This document shows positions 53,142 through 61,303 of a DNA stretch of 64,000 nucleotides, piece by piece (the first letter of the stretch is position 1; the number at the start of each line of letters is the position of its first letter). A model generated the notes under the pieces. It saw only the letters and a list, made by a program, of their open reading frames with translations, was not told where the DNA came from and did not search any database. This DNA is from JAXGTO01 sp040774885 (GTDB lineage Bacteria; Actinomycetota; Coriobacteriia; Coriobacteriales; Eggerthellaceae): positions 4,857 to 68,856 of the forward strand of contig JAXGTO010000007.1 of NCBI GenBank assembly GCA_040774885.1, read 5' to 3'. A program made the translations under genes and the position numbers.

Positions 53142-53777
53142 CTATGCGGAATACTCCCGCGTTGCGCCCGCGGCATCGGTGATGCCCCAGGTGCCGAAAG
53201 CGACATCGAATGCAACAGGTTGCTCGGCAGGAGCGTCGCCCTCTACATTTTCGGCAGCAGCTTGCTCGGCGGCAGCTTTCTGCTGCTCGTAGCTGGCGCG
53301 CGATGGCATATCGATGCGCACGGCATCGGAAAGGTCGCCGCCGTTGCACAGTGCACGGGCCTTTTTCACCATGTCGAGTGCGCAGTCGGGAATCCCCGAA
53401 TCGGCATCGAGTTTGATGGACAGCAAGGTATCGCCCATCTGCATATCCATCCAGTCGAACACGAACGGATCTTTGCCGTCTTCAACGCGATTGGCATTGA
53501 CGGCGATCATGTTGTTGGAAAGCTTGTAGAACATGTTTTCCAGCCATTGGAGCATCATGCCGTTCCACATGGCATCGGCACCTTCATCGGTGCTTTTCCA
53601 AAATGCCTGCTGCGTATGGGTCACGAACTCGATGGTCTTTTCGTCTCCCTGCGCAGGCTGCACCATAGTGGGTGCCATATGGGAATAGGCGCGGTTGAAA
53701 TCAGCTTTGACCTCATCGGTCACCAATTGTTCCGGCAACTCCACGCGCAAGATCAGACTCGGTCGAATCATCGACAT
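53142..53777 (-). CDS. Conserved hypothetical cytosolic protein
   Basis: A 211-residue protein with no recognised family. It begins IRPSLILRVELPEQLVTDEV, has a mixed alpha-beta middle (FVTHTQQAFWKSTDEGADAM, then MIAVNANRV) and ends in a Glu/Ala-rich stretch before VAFDVAFGTWGITDAAG. No signal peptide or membrane helix. ATG 53775-53777 has GGAAG upstream; the longer open frame extends across the divergent promoter region of the ABC importer and is unlikely. Confidence 0.7.
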   Translation of the reverse strand: MSMIRPSLILRVELPEQLVTDEVKADFNRAYSHMAPTMVQPAQGDEKTIEFVTHTQQAFWKSTDEGADAMWNGMMLQWLENMFYKLSNNMIAVNANRVEDGKDPFVFDWMDMQMGDTLLSIKLDADSGIPDCALDMVKKARALCNGGDLSDAVRIDMPSRASYEQQKAAAEQAAAENVEGDAPAEQPVAFDVAFGTWGITDAAGATREYSA

Positions 53778-54010
53778 ATCTCTTCCTTTCTCCAATGCAA
53801 GGTATCCCCATACCCAAGGCCACAGTGTAACGCATCGAGAGGGCAAGCGGCGACAAGCGGGTTCTGCTACAATACGGCCAGATTCACCGATGGGGCCTGC
53901 CGAATTCTGCACGGCGGCTCTTCTGCCATCGGCAAAGGGGATGACGGTATCGAACGCATTCGAAACCGTCGCCGAAGTAATCCTGTTACAAAATAAACGA
54001 GGGGACACTT

Positions 54011-55081
54011 ATGCTACGCAAGCTATCCGCGCTTTTGTGCGCCGCTGCGCTGGCCGTTTCCATGACGGCGTGCACCAGCAGCAACACCGCATCTTCTTCC
54101 ACCGATTCAAACGATTCTTCGCAGACCGAAGGCACCGTGGTCATCTATTCCACCCATCCTGAAAAACTGTTGACCGAAGTTGCCGATGACTTCACCGCAG
54201 AAACGGGCATCGAAGTCCAATTCATCAACTTGAAGGGCGAATTGGCCGATCGCGTGCGCAGCGAAATGGGCAACCCGCAGGCCGATATCATGTACGGCGG
54301 CGACACCTCCGTATACATGCAGCTGGCCGACGAAGGCGCCTTCACGGCCACCGACCCCTCGTGGGCAGGCGACCTCAAATCCGACTTCAAGGCAACCGAC
54401 GGCAACTGGTACGGCACCATCCAGACGCCCGTCATGATGTTCTACAACACCGACCTGATGAGCGCCGCCGACGCCCCCACCGACTGGGGCGATCTGACGG
54501 ACTCCAAATACCAAGGCCAGATCGTTTCGCGCGACTACCTGAGCTCTTCCATGCGCTCGTGCATCTGCAACCTCACCTACTACTATGAGCAGCAGGGCGG
54601 CCAAGATGCGGCCACGACGTACCTGCAGGGCCTCAATGCCAACACCAAGAACTACTACAACAGCGGCAGCATGATGTTCAAAGCCATCGGCAACGGCGAA
54701 GCCTCCATCGGCATCGGAACGCTCAACGACATCATGGACAACAAGACCACCAACGGCATGCCCCTGCAAGAGATCGATGCTGCCAGCGGCAACGTGGTGG
54801 TCACCGACTGCATCGCCGAACTCAAGGATTGCCAGCACCCCGAAGCCGCCCAGAAGTTCCTGGAATTCGCAGGCAGCTCGGCTGAGCAGGCCAAGCTCGC
54901 CAATGACTTCAATCGCATGCCCACGCTCGACTCCGCACTGAGCGAGAGTCCCTCGTGGATGCAAGCCGGGTTCAAGACCCTCCCCGCCGACTGGTCCGTC
55001 ATCGCCCAGAATCAGTCCGCTTGGCTGGACACCTGGCAAAACACCATCTACAGCGACGACAAGACCGTCAAGAGCAGCTAA
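54011..55081 (+). CDS. Ferric-type ABC transporter substrate-binding lipoprotein
   Basis: A 356-residue family 1-type periplasmic-binding-like protein. The lipoprotein signal is LCAAALAVSMTACTSSN, with the lipid-bearing cysteine near residue 21. The mature part begins GTVVIYSTHPEKLLTEVADD, then GNPQADIMYGGDTSVYMQLA, a pattern shared by iron(III), thiamine and phosphonate binders. The next two genes encode its ATPase and fused permease. No iron box was found upstream, so the ligand could also be another compound. A TACAAAAT-like -10 lies near 53986. Confidence 0.85.
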   Translation: MLRKLSALLCAAALAVSMTACTSSNTASSSTDSNDSSQTEGTVVIYSTHPEKLLTEVADDFTAETGIEVQFINLKGELADRVRSEMGNPQADIMYGGDTSVYMQLADEGAFTATDPSWAGDLKSDFKATDGNWYGTIQTPVMMFYNTDLMSAADAPTDWGDLTDSKYQGQIVSRDYLSSSMRSCICNLTYYYEQQGGQDAATTYLQGLNANTKNYYNSGSMMFKAIGNGEASIGIGTLNDIMDNKTTNGMPLQEIDAASGNVVVTDCIAELKDCQHPEAAQKFLEFAGSSAEQAKLANDFNRMPTLDSALSESPSWMQAGFKTLPADWSVIAQNQSAWLDTWQNTIYSDDKTVKSS

Positions 55082-55094
55082 GAATTCCTCAATC

Positions 55095-55127
55095 GGGCCG
55101 GCATGTCGATGCATGCCGGCCCTTTTC
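55095..55127 (+). terminator. Attenuating hairpin between the binding-protein and ATPase genes
   Basis: GGGCCGGCATG-N6-CATGCCGGCCC followed by TTTTC. It would stop part of the transcripts and so give more binding protein than transporter, a usual arrangement. Confidence 0.8.
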
Positions 55128-55156
55128 AATCCCACCATCCGGCGAGCGGACTTTCC

Positions 55157-56128
55157 ATGAGCAGCATCGCACTGAAACATATCGCATGCGCCTACGGCGA
55201 CGTGCGCGTGCTTGACGGTTTCGACCTGGAACTGGAAGACGGCTCGTTCCACACGCTGCTGGGTCCTTCGGGATGCGGAAAGACCACAACGCTGCGCCTG
55301 GTGGCCGGGTTCCTTTCTCCGAAATCGGGTACCATCGAAATGGATGGAATCGACATCACCCACCTGCCGCCCAACAAACGCAGCATGGGAATCGTGTTTC
55401 AGAATTACGCGCTGTTCCCCCACCTGAACGTGTTCGACAACGTGGCCTATGGGCTCAAAATGAACGGCATCGCCAAAGACGAACGTGCGAAGATCGTGGA
55501 TGAGCAGCTTGAACTGGTGGGCATGGCCGGCTTGGAAAAGCGCGAGATAGGCGAATTATCGGGCGGCCAGCAACAGCGCGTGGCCTTGGCTCGAGCGCTT
55601 GCTCCCAGCCCCAAGGTTTTGCTGCTCGATGAGCCCATGTCGAATCTGGATGTCACCTTGCGCCAGAAGATGCGCATCGAATTGCGCCACATCCAGCAAA
55701 CGGTGGGCATCACCACGCTCTTCATAACCCATGATCAACAGGAAGCGCTGTCGATTTCCGATACGGTTTCCGTCATGGACGGCGGCGTCATCGTTCAAAA
55801 CGGAGCACCGCGCGAAATCTACGAGCATCCTGCCAACGATTTCGTGGCCGACTTCGTGGGAACCACCAATCACCTCGATGCCGCGGCAACCCCCTGGAAC
55901 ACGACGGAGACCGCCATCGATGTGCGTCCCGAACGTCTGCGAATCCATCGCAGCCAAGATGCTCCCAACCTGTTGGAAGGACGTATCACCGAAGTCGTTT
56001 ATCTGGGGTCCACCATCGATTGCGGCGTTGAAACAACTGCAGGAAACTGCCGCGTCACCACCCTCAACGATGACGGCACTGGGGTGATCTCCGTCGGCGA
56101 CCAGGTATTCTTGGAGCTTGTCCGATGA
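55157..56128 (+). CDS. ABC transporter ATP-binding protein, ferric-type
   Basis: A 323-residue ATPase with Walker A GPSGCGKTTTLRLV, Q-loop VFQNYALFPHLNVFDNVAYG, signature LSGGQQQRVALARAL, Walker B VLLLDEPMSNLD, the His switch ITHDQQEALSISD and a C-terminal TOBE-type regulatory domain (from about 235). It closely follows FbpC/PotA-type proteins. The gene ends by overlapping the permease start as ATGA. It energises import of whatever the preceding lipoprotein binds. Confidence 0.92.
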   Translation: MSSIALKHIACAYGDVRVLDGFDLELEDGSFHTLLGPSGCGKTTTLRLVAGFLSPKSGTIEMDGIDITHLPPNKRSMGIVFQNYALFPHLNVFDNVAYGLKMNGIAKDERAKIVDEQLELVGMAGLEKREIGELSGGQQQRVALARALAPSPKVLLLDEPMSNLDVTLRQKMRIELRHIQQTVGITTLFITHDQQEALSISDTVSVMDGGVIVQNGAPREIYEHPANDFVADFVGTTNHLDAAATPWNTTETAIDVRPERLRIHRSQDAPNLLEGRITEVVYLGSTIDCGVETTAGNCRVTTLNDDGTGVISVGDQVFLELVR

Positions 56129-57825
56129 TTCGCCGACTTGCCTCAAAGCACATCGTGCGCACCGCCTTTCTGCTGGTTGTGCTCTGGCTGGCCGTGGGCT
56201 TCATCGCCTACCCCATGCTGCGCACCATCGGAACCTCGCTTTCCGTCGGCGATTCCTGGGGCATTTCCGGCTATGCCGATTTCTTCAGCGATCCGCAAAA
56301 TCGCACCGCCATCGCAAACACCATCGCCGTGGGCATCACGTCGGTGATCACCTGCGGGTTGCTGGGAACCTTTCTGGCCGTGTACATGCGCTTCTTCTGC
56401 CGGCATTGCCGACGCCTTATGCAGATCCTGCTCATGAGCCCCATGATGATTCCCGGCGTCATCATCGTCATCGCGTTCATGCAGCTCTACGGCGAAAGCG
56501 GATTCGCCACCACCTTCGCCAAAACCGTGCTCGGCTTCGACGACGCGCCGTTTTCGTTCGGCGGTTTCGGCGGAATCGTCTTCGTCATCACCTACACCCA
56601 GTACGTGTATTTCTATCTGAACATGTACACGGCGCTGCAGCATGTGGACAAAAGCGTGGTCGAAGCCGTACGGGGTTTCGGCGGCAACACGATGCGCGTC
56701 ATCAAAGACGCCATATTCCCCGCGGTGCGCCCAGCGCTCATCATCTCGGTCATGACCACGTTCGTTTCGGCTATCGGATCGTATTCGGCTCCAGCGCTCA
56801 TCGGCGGGTCGTTTCGCGTGTTGAGCACCCAGATCGTCATGGCCAAAGCCAATTACGACATGGTGCTCACCTCTATCGATGTCACCGTGCTGCTGGCGCT
56901 GGGCACCATAGTCACCGCCGTGTTCTACCGCCTCTCCAAGCGCTACGCCTACAGCGTGTCGACCCGTGCGGAATTCTACCAACCGGACCGATCGGGCCAT
57001 AAAGCGGCCCGCGTGATATTCAGCATCTTCGCCATCCTGCAGATAACCGTGGTGCTGCTGCCCGTGGCGGTGGTTTTCTATCTTTCTTTCATGACTCCGC
57101 AATCCATCATGACCGAACTGGTGCCCACCGGGTTCACCTTAGACAACTACCTGCAGATATTCGGCAATGCCCGCAAGCTCCAGCCGCTTCAGAACAGCCT
57201 GGAAATGGCCCTGATAGCCGCAGTGGCGGCCATGGTCATCACCGTGCCCATAGCGTATTTCGCGCGCCGCTCATCGTCGCGTCTGGCGCATGCAGGGGAA
57301 TTGCTGGCCATGCTGCCCTGGTGCATGCCGGCCAGCGTCATCGCCATCGACCTCATCAACGTGTTCAACCAGCCAAGCATCTTTTCTCTGGGCAAATCGC
57401 TCGTGGGCACCTTCGAGATACTGCCCATCGCCTATACCATCGTGGCACTGCCGCTGCTCTTGAACTCGTCTCGCATCGCCTTGGACGGCTTGGGTGAAAA
57501 CACGGAAGAAGCCTCGCGCAGCTTGGGCGCCGGATGGCTTCGATCGTTCGCCACCGTGGTGGTGCCCAACATCGCATCGGGGGTTTTGGCGGGAGCCATC
57601 TTGGTGTTCGTGCGCACCATGGGCGAATACACCATGTCGGCATTGCTGTACGGCGTATACAACCGTCCCATTTCCGTAAGCGTGGTCACCGCCATGCAGG
57701 AATACCAGATAGGGACCTCGGTAGCCTACGGATCGGTCGTCATCTTGGTGTGCTGCGTTTTGCTGTTCGTCATCCTGAAATTGGATTCACGCCGTTTTGC
57801 CGTGGAGCCGTCCTCGAAGACGTGA
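56125..57825 (+). CDS. ABC transporter permease with two fused membrane domains (FbpB-like)
   Basis: A 566-residue fused permease with two BPD_transp_1 domains of about six helices each. Each has an EAA loop: EAVRGFGGNTMRVIKDAIFP in the first half and EEASRSLGAGWLRSFATVVV in the second. This fused form is typical of ferric iron importers. It is translationally coupled to the ATPase gene. No second permease is needed. Confidence 0.92.
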   Translation: MIRRLASKHIVRTAFLLVVLWLAVGFIAYPMLRTIGTSLSVGDSWGISGYADFFSDPQNRTAIANTIAVGITSVITCGLLGTFLAVYMRFFCRHCRRLMQILLMSPMMIPGVIIVIAFMQLYGESGFATTFAKTVLGFDDAPFSFGGFGGIVFVITYTQYVYFYLNMYTALQHVDKSVVEAVRGFGGNTMRVIKDAIFPAVRPALIISVMTTFVSAIGSYSAPALIGGSFRVLSTQIVMAKANYDMVLTSIDVTVLLALGTIVTAVFYRLSKRYAYSVSTRAEFYQPDRSGHKAARVIFSIFAILQITVVLLPVAVVFYLSFMTPQSIMTELVPTGFTLDNYLQIFGNARKLQPLQNSLEMALIAAVAAMVITVPIAYFARRSSSRLAHAGELLAMLPWCMPASVIAIDLINVFNQPSIFSLGKSLVGTFEILPIAYTIVALPLLLNSSRIALDGLGENTEEASRSLGAGWLRSFATVVVPNIASGVLAGAILVFVRTMGEYTMSALLYGVYNRPISVSVVTAMQEYQIGTSVAYGSVVILVCCVLLFVILKLDSRRFAVEPSSKT

Positions 57826-57914
57826 TACCGCCCCTCTTGCAATAATCCCGCCAGCCTGATACTGTCAGCAGTGGGGAAATTCCGCCGCGTGGTTGCGACG
57901 GACATAGTTTGCAA

Positions 57915-57964
57915 AATCAGAATCCCGGGGGCGGGGTTCTGATTCGTGTATTTTGGCACGAATC
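57915..57964 (+). promoter_or_regulatory. Overlapping, mutually exclusive hairpins before the redox maturation module
   Basis: Hairpin A: AATCAGAATCCC with GGGGTTCTGATT (57915-57944). Hairpin B: GATTCGTG with CACGAATC (57941-57964). They share GATT, so they cannot both form. The arrangement suggests attenuation or another leader switch for the gene starting at 57996. Confidence 0.45.
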
Positions 57965-57995
57965 AAACAATGCAAACCATGTCCGAGGGGCGGAA

Positions 57996-58799
57996 ATGAA
58001 CGAAACCAAATCCACACCAACCGAATATGACCTGTCTTTGGAAGACGAATACGATCCCTTTGCCGGGGCCGATGACGAGACCGAAGACGAAGCCGAAAAG
58101 ATGCCGGACCCCGAACAGGAGCCCGACCCCTTCATGCCCACATTCGGCGATGAAGGCGAAGCAAAGGCACCCGTCGAGAAGGTGGACAATCGTCCTGCGC
58201 CCGAGCGCACCGCCGACCTGCTGAAACGAATGCATCCACGTCGCAAGGTCTTGTTGGGCATCTTGGACTTCTGCCGCAACGAGCAAGGCGCAGCAGACGT
58301 GGAAATCGAAGTAACGCGTCTGCAGGAACACGACGGGAGCGTCTACGATGCCGCATCCCTATGCGATTTGCTGGAAACCGCCGGTGCGCTCGAGCGCCAT
58401 GGCGGCGAGGAATCCGAACCCGAAACCGTGGTGGAAGATGGCATCGAATACCTGCAGCCCGTCGCTGCCTCCCCTGTTTCATGGGTGACCGCCGAAGCGG
58501 GCCTCGGCGCATTGGAGGCCGACCGCCCCATGGATCGTTTCCACGCACGCATGGAAGAGGATGCGATGTACGCCCCGATCTATCTGAAGGTGCTGCAAAC
58601 CTGCTCGCAGGAAGGCGGTGCCACCGCCGGACAGCTGGGACAGGCCGTCGATGGCGACCCCTTGGTCCAACAACCGCGTCTATACGCCGCATATTTCTTC
58701 AACAATCTGGCCGAATGCGATTGCCTGAAATGGGATGGCGCCTGGTCCATCACCGATCTGGGCCGCGATGCCGCCCGCGAACTCGAAACCGCCGAATAG
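57996..58799 (+). CDS. Acidic protein of unknown function heading the TorD-NapGH module
   Basis: A 267-residue cytosolic protein. Residues 1-70 are strongly acidic and disordered (Asp/Glu/Pro-rich); the rest is helical and resembles tandem winged-helix or adaptor folds (LLKRMHPRRKVLLGILDFCR; DAASLCDLLETAGALERHGG; YFFNNLAECDCLKWDGAWS). No family was recognised. It is followed by a TorD chaperone after 16 bases, so it is probably a maturation factor or regulator for a redox enzyme encoded elsewhere. GAGGGGCGG precedes the ATG. Confidence 0.7.
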   Translation: MNETKSTPTEYDLSLEDEYDPFAGADDETEDEAEKMPDPEQEPDPFMPTFGDEGEAKAPVEKVDNRPAPERTADLLKRMHPRRKVLLGILDFCRNEQGAADVEIEVTRLQEHDGSVYDAASLCDLLETAGALERHGGEESEPETVVEDGIEYLQPVAASPVSWVTAEAGLGALEADRPMDRFHARMEEDAMYAPIYLKVLQTCSQEGGATAGQLGQAVDGDPLVQQPRLYAAYFFNNLAECDCLKWDGAWSITDLGRDAARELETAE

Positions 58800-58815
58800 A
58801 AAGGGAGAATCGGAC

Positions 58816-59511
58816 ATGACCGATACCGCAGCCGATACCGAAACCACGATGGACGATTTGACCGACGCCATGGAGCAACGCGCCGGAACCTATGGATTCC
58901 TCAGCCGCCTGTACCGCGTGGAGGCCGACCAAGAGCTGCTCGATGATATGGAGGGCATGCGCTTCCCCGCCGCCACCGGCGACCCTGACCTGGACGAAGG
59001 GCATCGCCGTTTAGCCACCTTCCTTTCCAATACCTGGGAAGGCACCCTTTCCGACTTGGCAAAAGATTACGTGGCCAGTTTCATCGGCCACGGCATCGAC
59101 GCCTTCAGCGCCGCCTATCCCTACGAAAGCGTCTACACCAGCGAAAAGCGCCTGATGATGCAGCAAGCCCGCGATGAGGTTTTAGCCATTTACCGCAGCG
59201 AGGGAATGGATAAGGCCGAAGACTGGAAAGAATGCGAAGACCACGTGGCCGTCGAGCTCGAGTTCATGCAGATCCTCTGCCAACGCACGGCCGATGCCCT
59301 GCGCAAGGGCGATGAAGACGAAGCGGTCCGTCTGCTGGAAACGCAGCGCAACTTTCAAAAGGACCACCTGTACGCTTGGACTCCCATGATGACCGCCGAT
59401 ATGAAGAAGTTCGCCAAAACGGACCTGTATCAGGGTCTGGCCTACCTGACCGATGGCTTTTTGCGTACCGACCATGACTTCTTGGAAGAAATCCTGGACG
59501 ACGGCGAATAG
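58816..59511 (+). CDS. TorD-family redox enzyme chaperone
   Basis: A 231-residue all-helical chaperone with the typical pattern: RAGTYGFLSRLYRVEADQEL, LAKDYVASFIGHGIDAFSAA, the YPYESVYTSEKRLMMQQARD motif and HVAVELEFMQILCQRTADAL. It differs from the TorD at 29292, so each probably serves its own client. GGGAG precedes ATG 58816. Its neighbours encode NapG- and NapH-like electron-transfer proteins, but no matching molybdoenzyme is in this window. Confidence 0.88.
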   Translation: MTDTAADTETTMDDLTDAMEQRAGTYGFLSRLYRVEADQELLDDMEGMRFPAATGDPDLDEGHRRLATFLSNTWEGTLSDLAKDYVASFIGHGIDAFSAAYPYESVYTSEKRLMMQQARDEVLAIYRSEGMDKAEDWKECEDHVAVELEFMQILCQRTADALRKGDEDEAVRLLETQRNFQKDHLYAWTPMMTADMKKFAKTDLYQGLAYLTDGFLRTDHDFLEEILDDGE

Positions 59512-59532
59512 CGAGAGAAGGGGCAATCTCAG

Positions 59533-60204
59533 ATGGATGACGAACTCGATCAAAGCGCGAAGGACACGGCCGCTTCGGCCGAGCCTTCCGAAAAGCTGTA
59601 TGCGGGCATGACCCGACGCACGCTGTGCTACGGAATAGGAGGCGCAGCCGCACTGCTGGCAGTGGGCGGGCTCACCTTCGTGAGCCGTGACCCGCTGGTG
59701 CGACCGCCAGGAGGCCAAGATGAAGACCGTCTGGTAAGCGCATGCATCCGCTGCGAAAAATGCTACGAGGTATGCCCGCGCGCAGCCATCGCGCCCGCCC
59801 ATGTGGAAGACGGCGTGCTCAACACCCGCACTCCGGTGATGGACTTCTCCAACGACTACTGCGATTTGTGCATTGACGAGAACAACGGAGACCCCTTGTG
59901 CGTCAAGGTGTGCCCCACCAAGGCGCTCAATCTGCCCAATGGCGTCGTCAGCACGACGATTCTGGGTGTTGCGAAGATCAACACCACCGAATGCCTGGCC
60001 TATCGCATGACGGGCTGCCGTTTTTGCTACGACGCTTGCCCGCACCAGGGAGCCATCACGCTCGACGACATCAATCGTCCCGTGGTGGACGAAAGCAAAT
60101 GCAACGGCTGCGGCGCTTGCGAATCGGTGTGCGTGAGCTTGAAGGAAGGCTCCATTTCGAGTGGAGCAACCCAGCGCGCCATCGTCGTCGAACCGCTCGG
60201 GTAA
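59533..60204 (+). CDS. NapG/MauM-like Tat-exported 4Fe-4S protein
   Basis: A 223-residue polyferredoxin with a twin-arginine-type leader (MTRRTLCYGIGGAAALLAVG) and four cysteine groups: CIRCEKCYEVC, CDLCIDENNGDPLCVKVC, CRFCYDAC and CNGCGACESVC. In nitrate and related respiratory systems NapG passes electrons from NapH to the terminal enzyme outside the membrane. It is 21 bases behind the chaperone gene and 13 bases ahead of the NapH-like gene. Confidence 0.88.
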   Translation: MDDELDQSAKDTAASAEPSEKLYAGMTRRTLCYGIGGAAALLAVGGLTFVSRDPLVRPPGGQDEDRLVSACIRCEKCYEVCPRAAIAPAHVEDGVLNTRTPVMDFSNDYCDLCIDENNGDPLCVKVCPTKALNLPNGVVSTTILGVAKINTTECLAYRMTGCRFCYDACPHQGAITLDDINRPVVDESKCNGCGACESVCVSLKEGSISSGATQRAIVVEPLG

Positions 60205-60217
60205 GGGAGAATACGAT

Positions 60218-61156
60218 ATGAAAAAGAAAAGCACTCGCACCCTGCGCGTCATAATCCCCCTTGCCATCATCGTGGTGGTCGGCATCGGCTTCGCCGCGCA
60301 TGCGGGCTTTGGCACGCTTTCCGATTTCGGCTGGCAGGACATTTCGCTCATCTGTCCGATGGGTGCCCTTTCCACCATGCTGGCAAGCAAGCTGCTGGTT
60401 CCCAAAGCGCTCATTTCGCTGGCAGTGGCCGCCGTGGCCATTATCTTGTTGGGACGAGTTTTCTGCGGATGGATCTGCCCGGTGCCCGTGGTTTCAAAGC
60501 TGCGCGAAGTGTTCGCGCGACGCAAGCCCGCTGAAAACGTGAAGCCGGATGACGAGCTTTCCGCAGATGAGAAAGCGGCGCTCAAGACATCTTGTTCGGG
60601 AAGCTGCTCCACGTGCGCCGAGAAACGCGGCGCCGTGGATTCACGCCATCTGGTGCTGGGCGGCGGATTGCTTTCAGCCGCCATCTTCGGCTTCCCCGTA
60701 TTCTGCTTGGTGTGCCCCATCGGCCTGACCTTCGCCAGCGTGCTGCTTCTCATCCGCGCCTTCGGTGTGGGGGATGTTTCGTGGTCGCTTATCGCAGTAC
60801 CGGCCTTGCTGCTGGTAGAAGTCGTGTTCTTCCGCAAATGGTGCTCCAAATTCTGCCCCCTGAGCGCGCTTATGAGCTTGGTCGGACACGCCAACAAAAC
60901 GTTCAAGCCTTCCATCGACGATTCCAAGTGCCTGGAAACGTCGAAGGGCCGCACCTGCGAGGTGTGCTCGAAAGTCTGCAACGAGGGCATCAACCCCCGC
61001 CGCCCGCAACTGGGCGCCAGCCAGATGAACGAATGCACGCGTTGCCGTGAATGCATCGAGCACTGCCCTGCCGGAGCCATCAGCATGCCGTTTTTGGCCA
61101 AAAAGGGCATGGATCCGAAAGATGCAGCACCCGAAAGCACCGAAAAGGCAGCTTGA
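60218..61156 (+). CDS. NapH/MauN-like membrane 4Fe-4S protein
   Basis: A 312-residue membrane protein with about four helices (II-PLAIIVVVGIGFAAHAG; the pair around 65-95; GGGLLSAAIFGFPVFCLVCP; VSWSLIAVPALLLVEVVFFR). The NapH-type cysteine motifs CGWICPVPV and CSKFCPLSAL are on the inner side, and the tail carries CEVCSKVCNEGIN and CTRCRECIEHC for two [4Fe-4S] clusters. It probably takes electrons from the quinone pool and passes them to the NapG-like partner. GGGAG precedes the ATG. Confidence 0.9.
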   Translation: MKKKSTRTLRVIIPLAIIVVVGIGFAAHAGFGTLSDFGWQDISLICPMGALSTMLASKLLVPKALISLAVAAVAIILLGRVFCGWICPVPVVSKLREVFARRKPAENVKPDDELSADEKAALKTSCSGSCSTCAEKRGAVDSRHLVLGGGLLSAAIFGFPVFCLVCPIGLTFASVLLLIRAFGVGDVSWSLIAVPALLLVEVVFFRKWCSKFCPLSALMSLVGHANKTFKPSIDDSKCLETSKGRTCEVCSKVCNEGINPRRPQLGASQMNECTRCRECIEHCPAGAISMPFLAKKGMDPKDAAPESTEKAA

Positions 61157-61169
61157 GGCTGCCGTCTTT
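61145..61169 (+). terminator. Short terminator overlapping the end of the NapH-like gene
   Basis: AAGGCAGC-TTGAG-GCTGCCG followed by TCTTT. It closes the redox maturation transcript and is followed at once by a further hairpin, GGATTCCG/CGGAATCC (61174-61203). Confidence 0.6.
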
Positions 61170-61201
61170 GCGCGGATTCCGCCGTCTGCCGGCGACGGAA
61201 T

Positions 61202-61254
61202 CCGTCATGAAGGCGACTTGGCAAGGATATGGGGACGAGTCGCCTTCATGACGG
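61202..61254. repeat. Palindromic element A with conserved loop
   Basis: Perfect 17-bp arms CCGTCATGAAGGCGACT (61202-61218) and AGTCGCCTTCATGACGG (61238-61254) enclose TGGCAAGGATATGGGGACG. Inner bases GCGACT...GCAAGG...TATGGGG...ACGAGTCGC recur in element B at 63823. It lies 49 bases upstream of the ATPase start. Confidence 0.8.
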
Positions 61255-61303
61255 ATGAAACCGCGCTACTATCTTCACAGCCCATCGCACGAGGAGGAAC
61301 CAC

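Noticed and set aside
57915..57944. Molybdenum-cofactor riboswitch before the redox module
   Set aside because: The hairpins do not match the conserved Moco RNA core as I know it; kept only as an unspecific leader structure.
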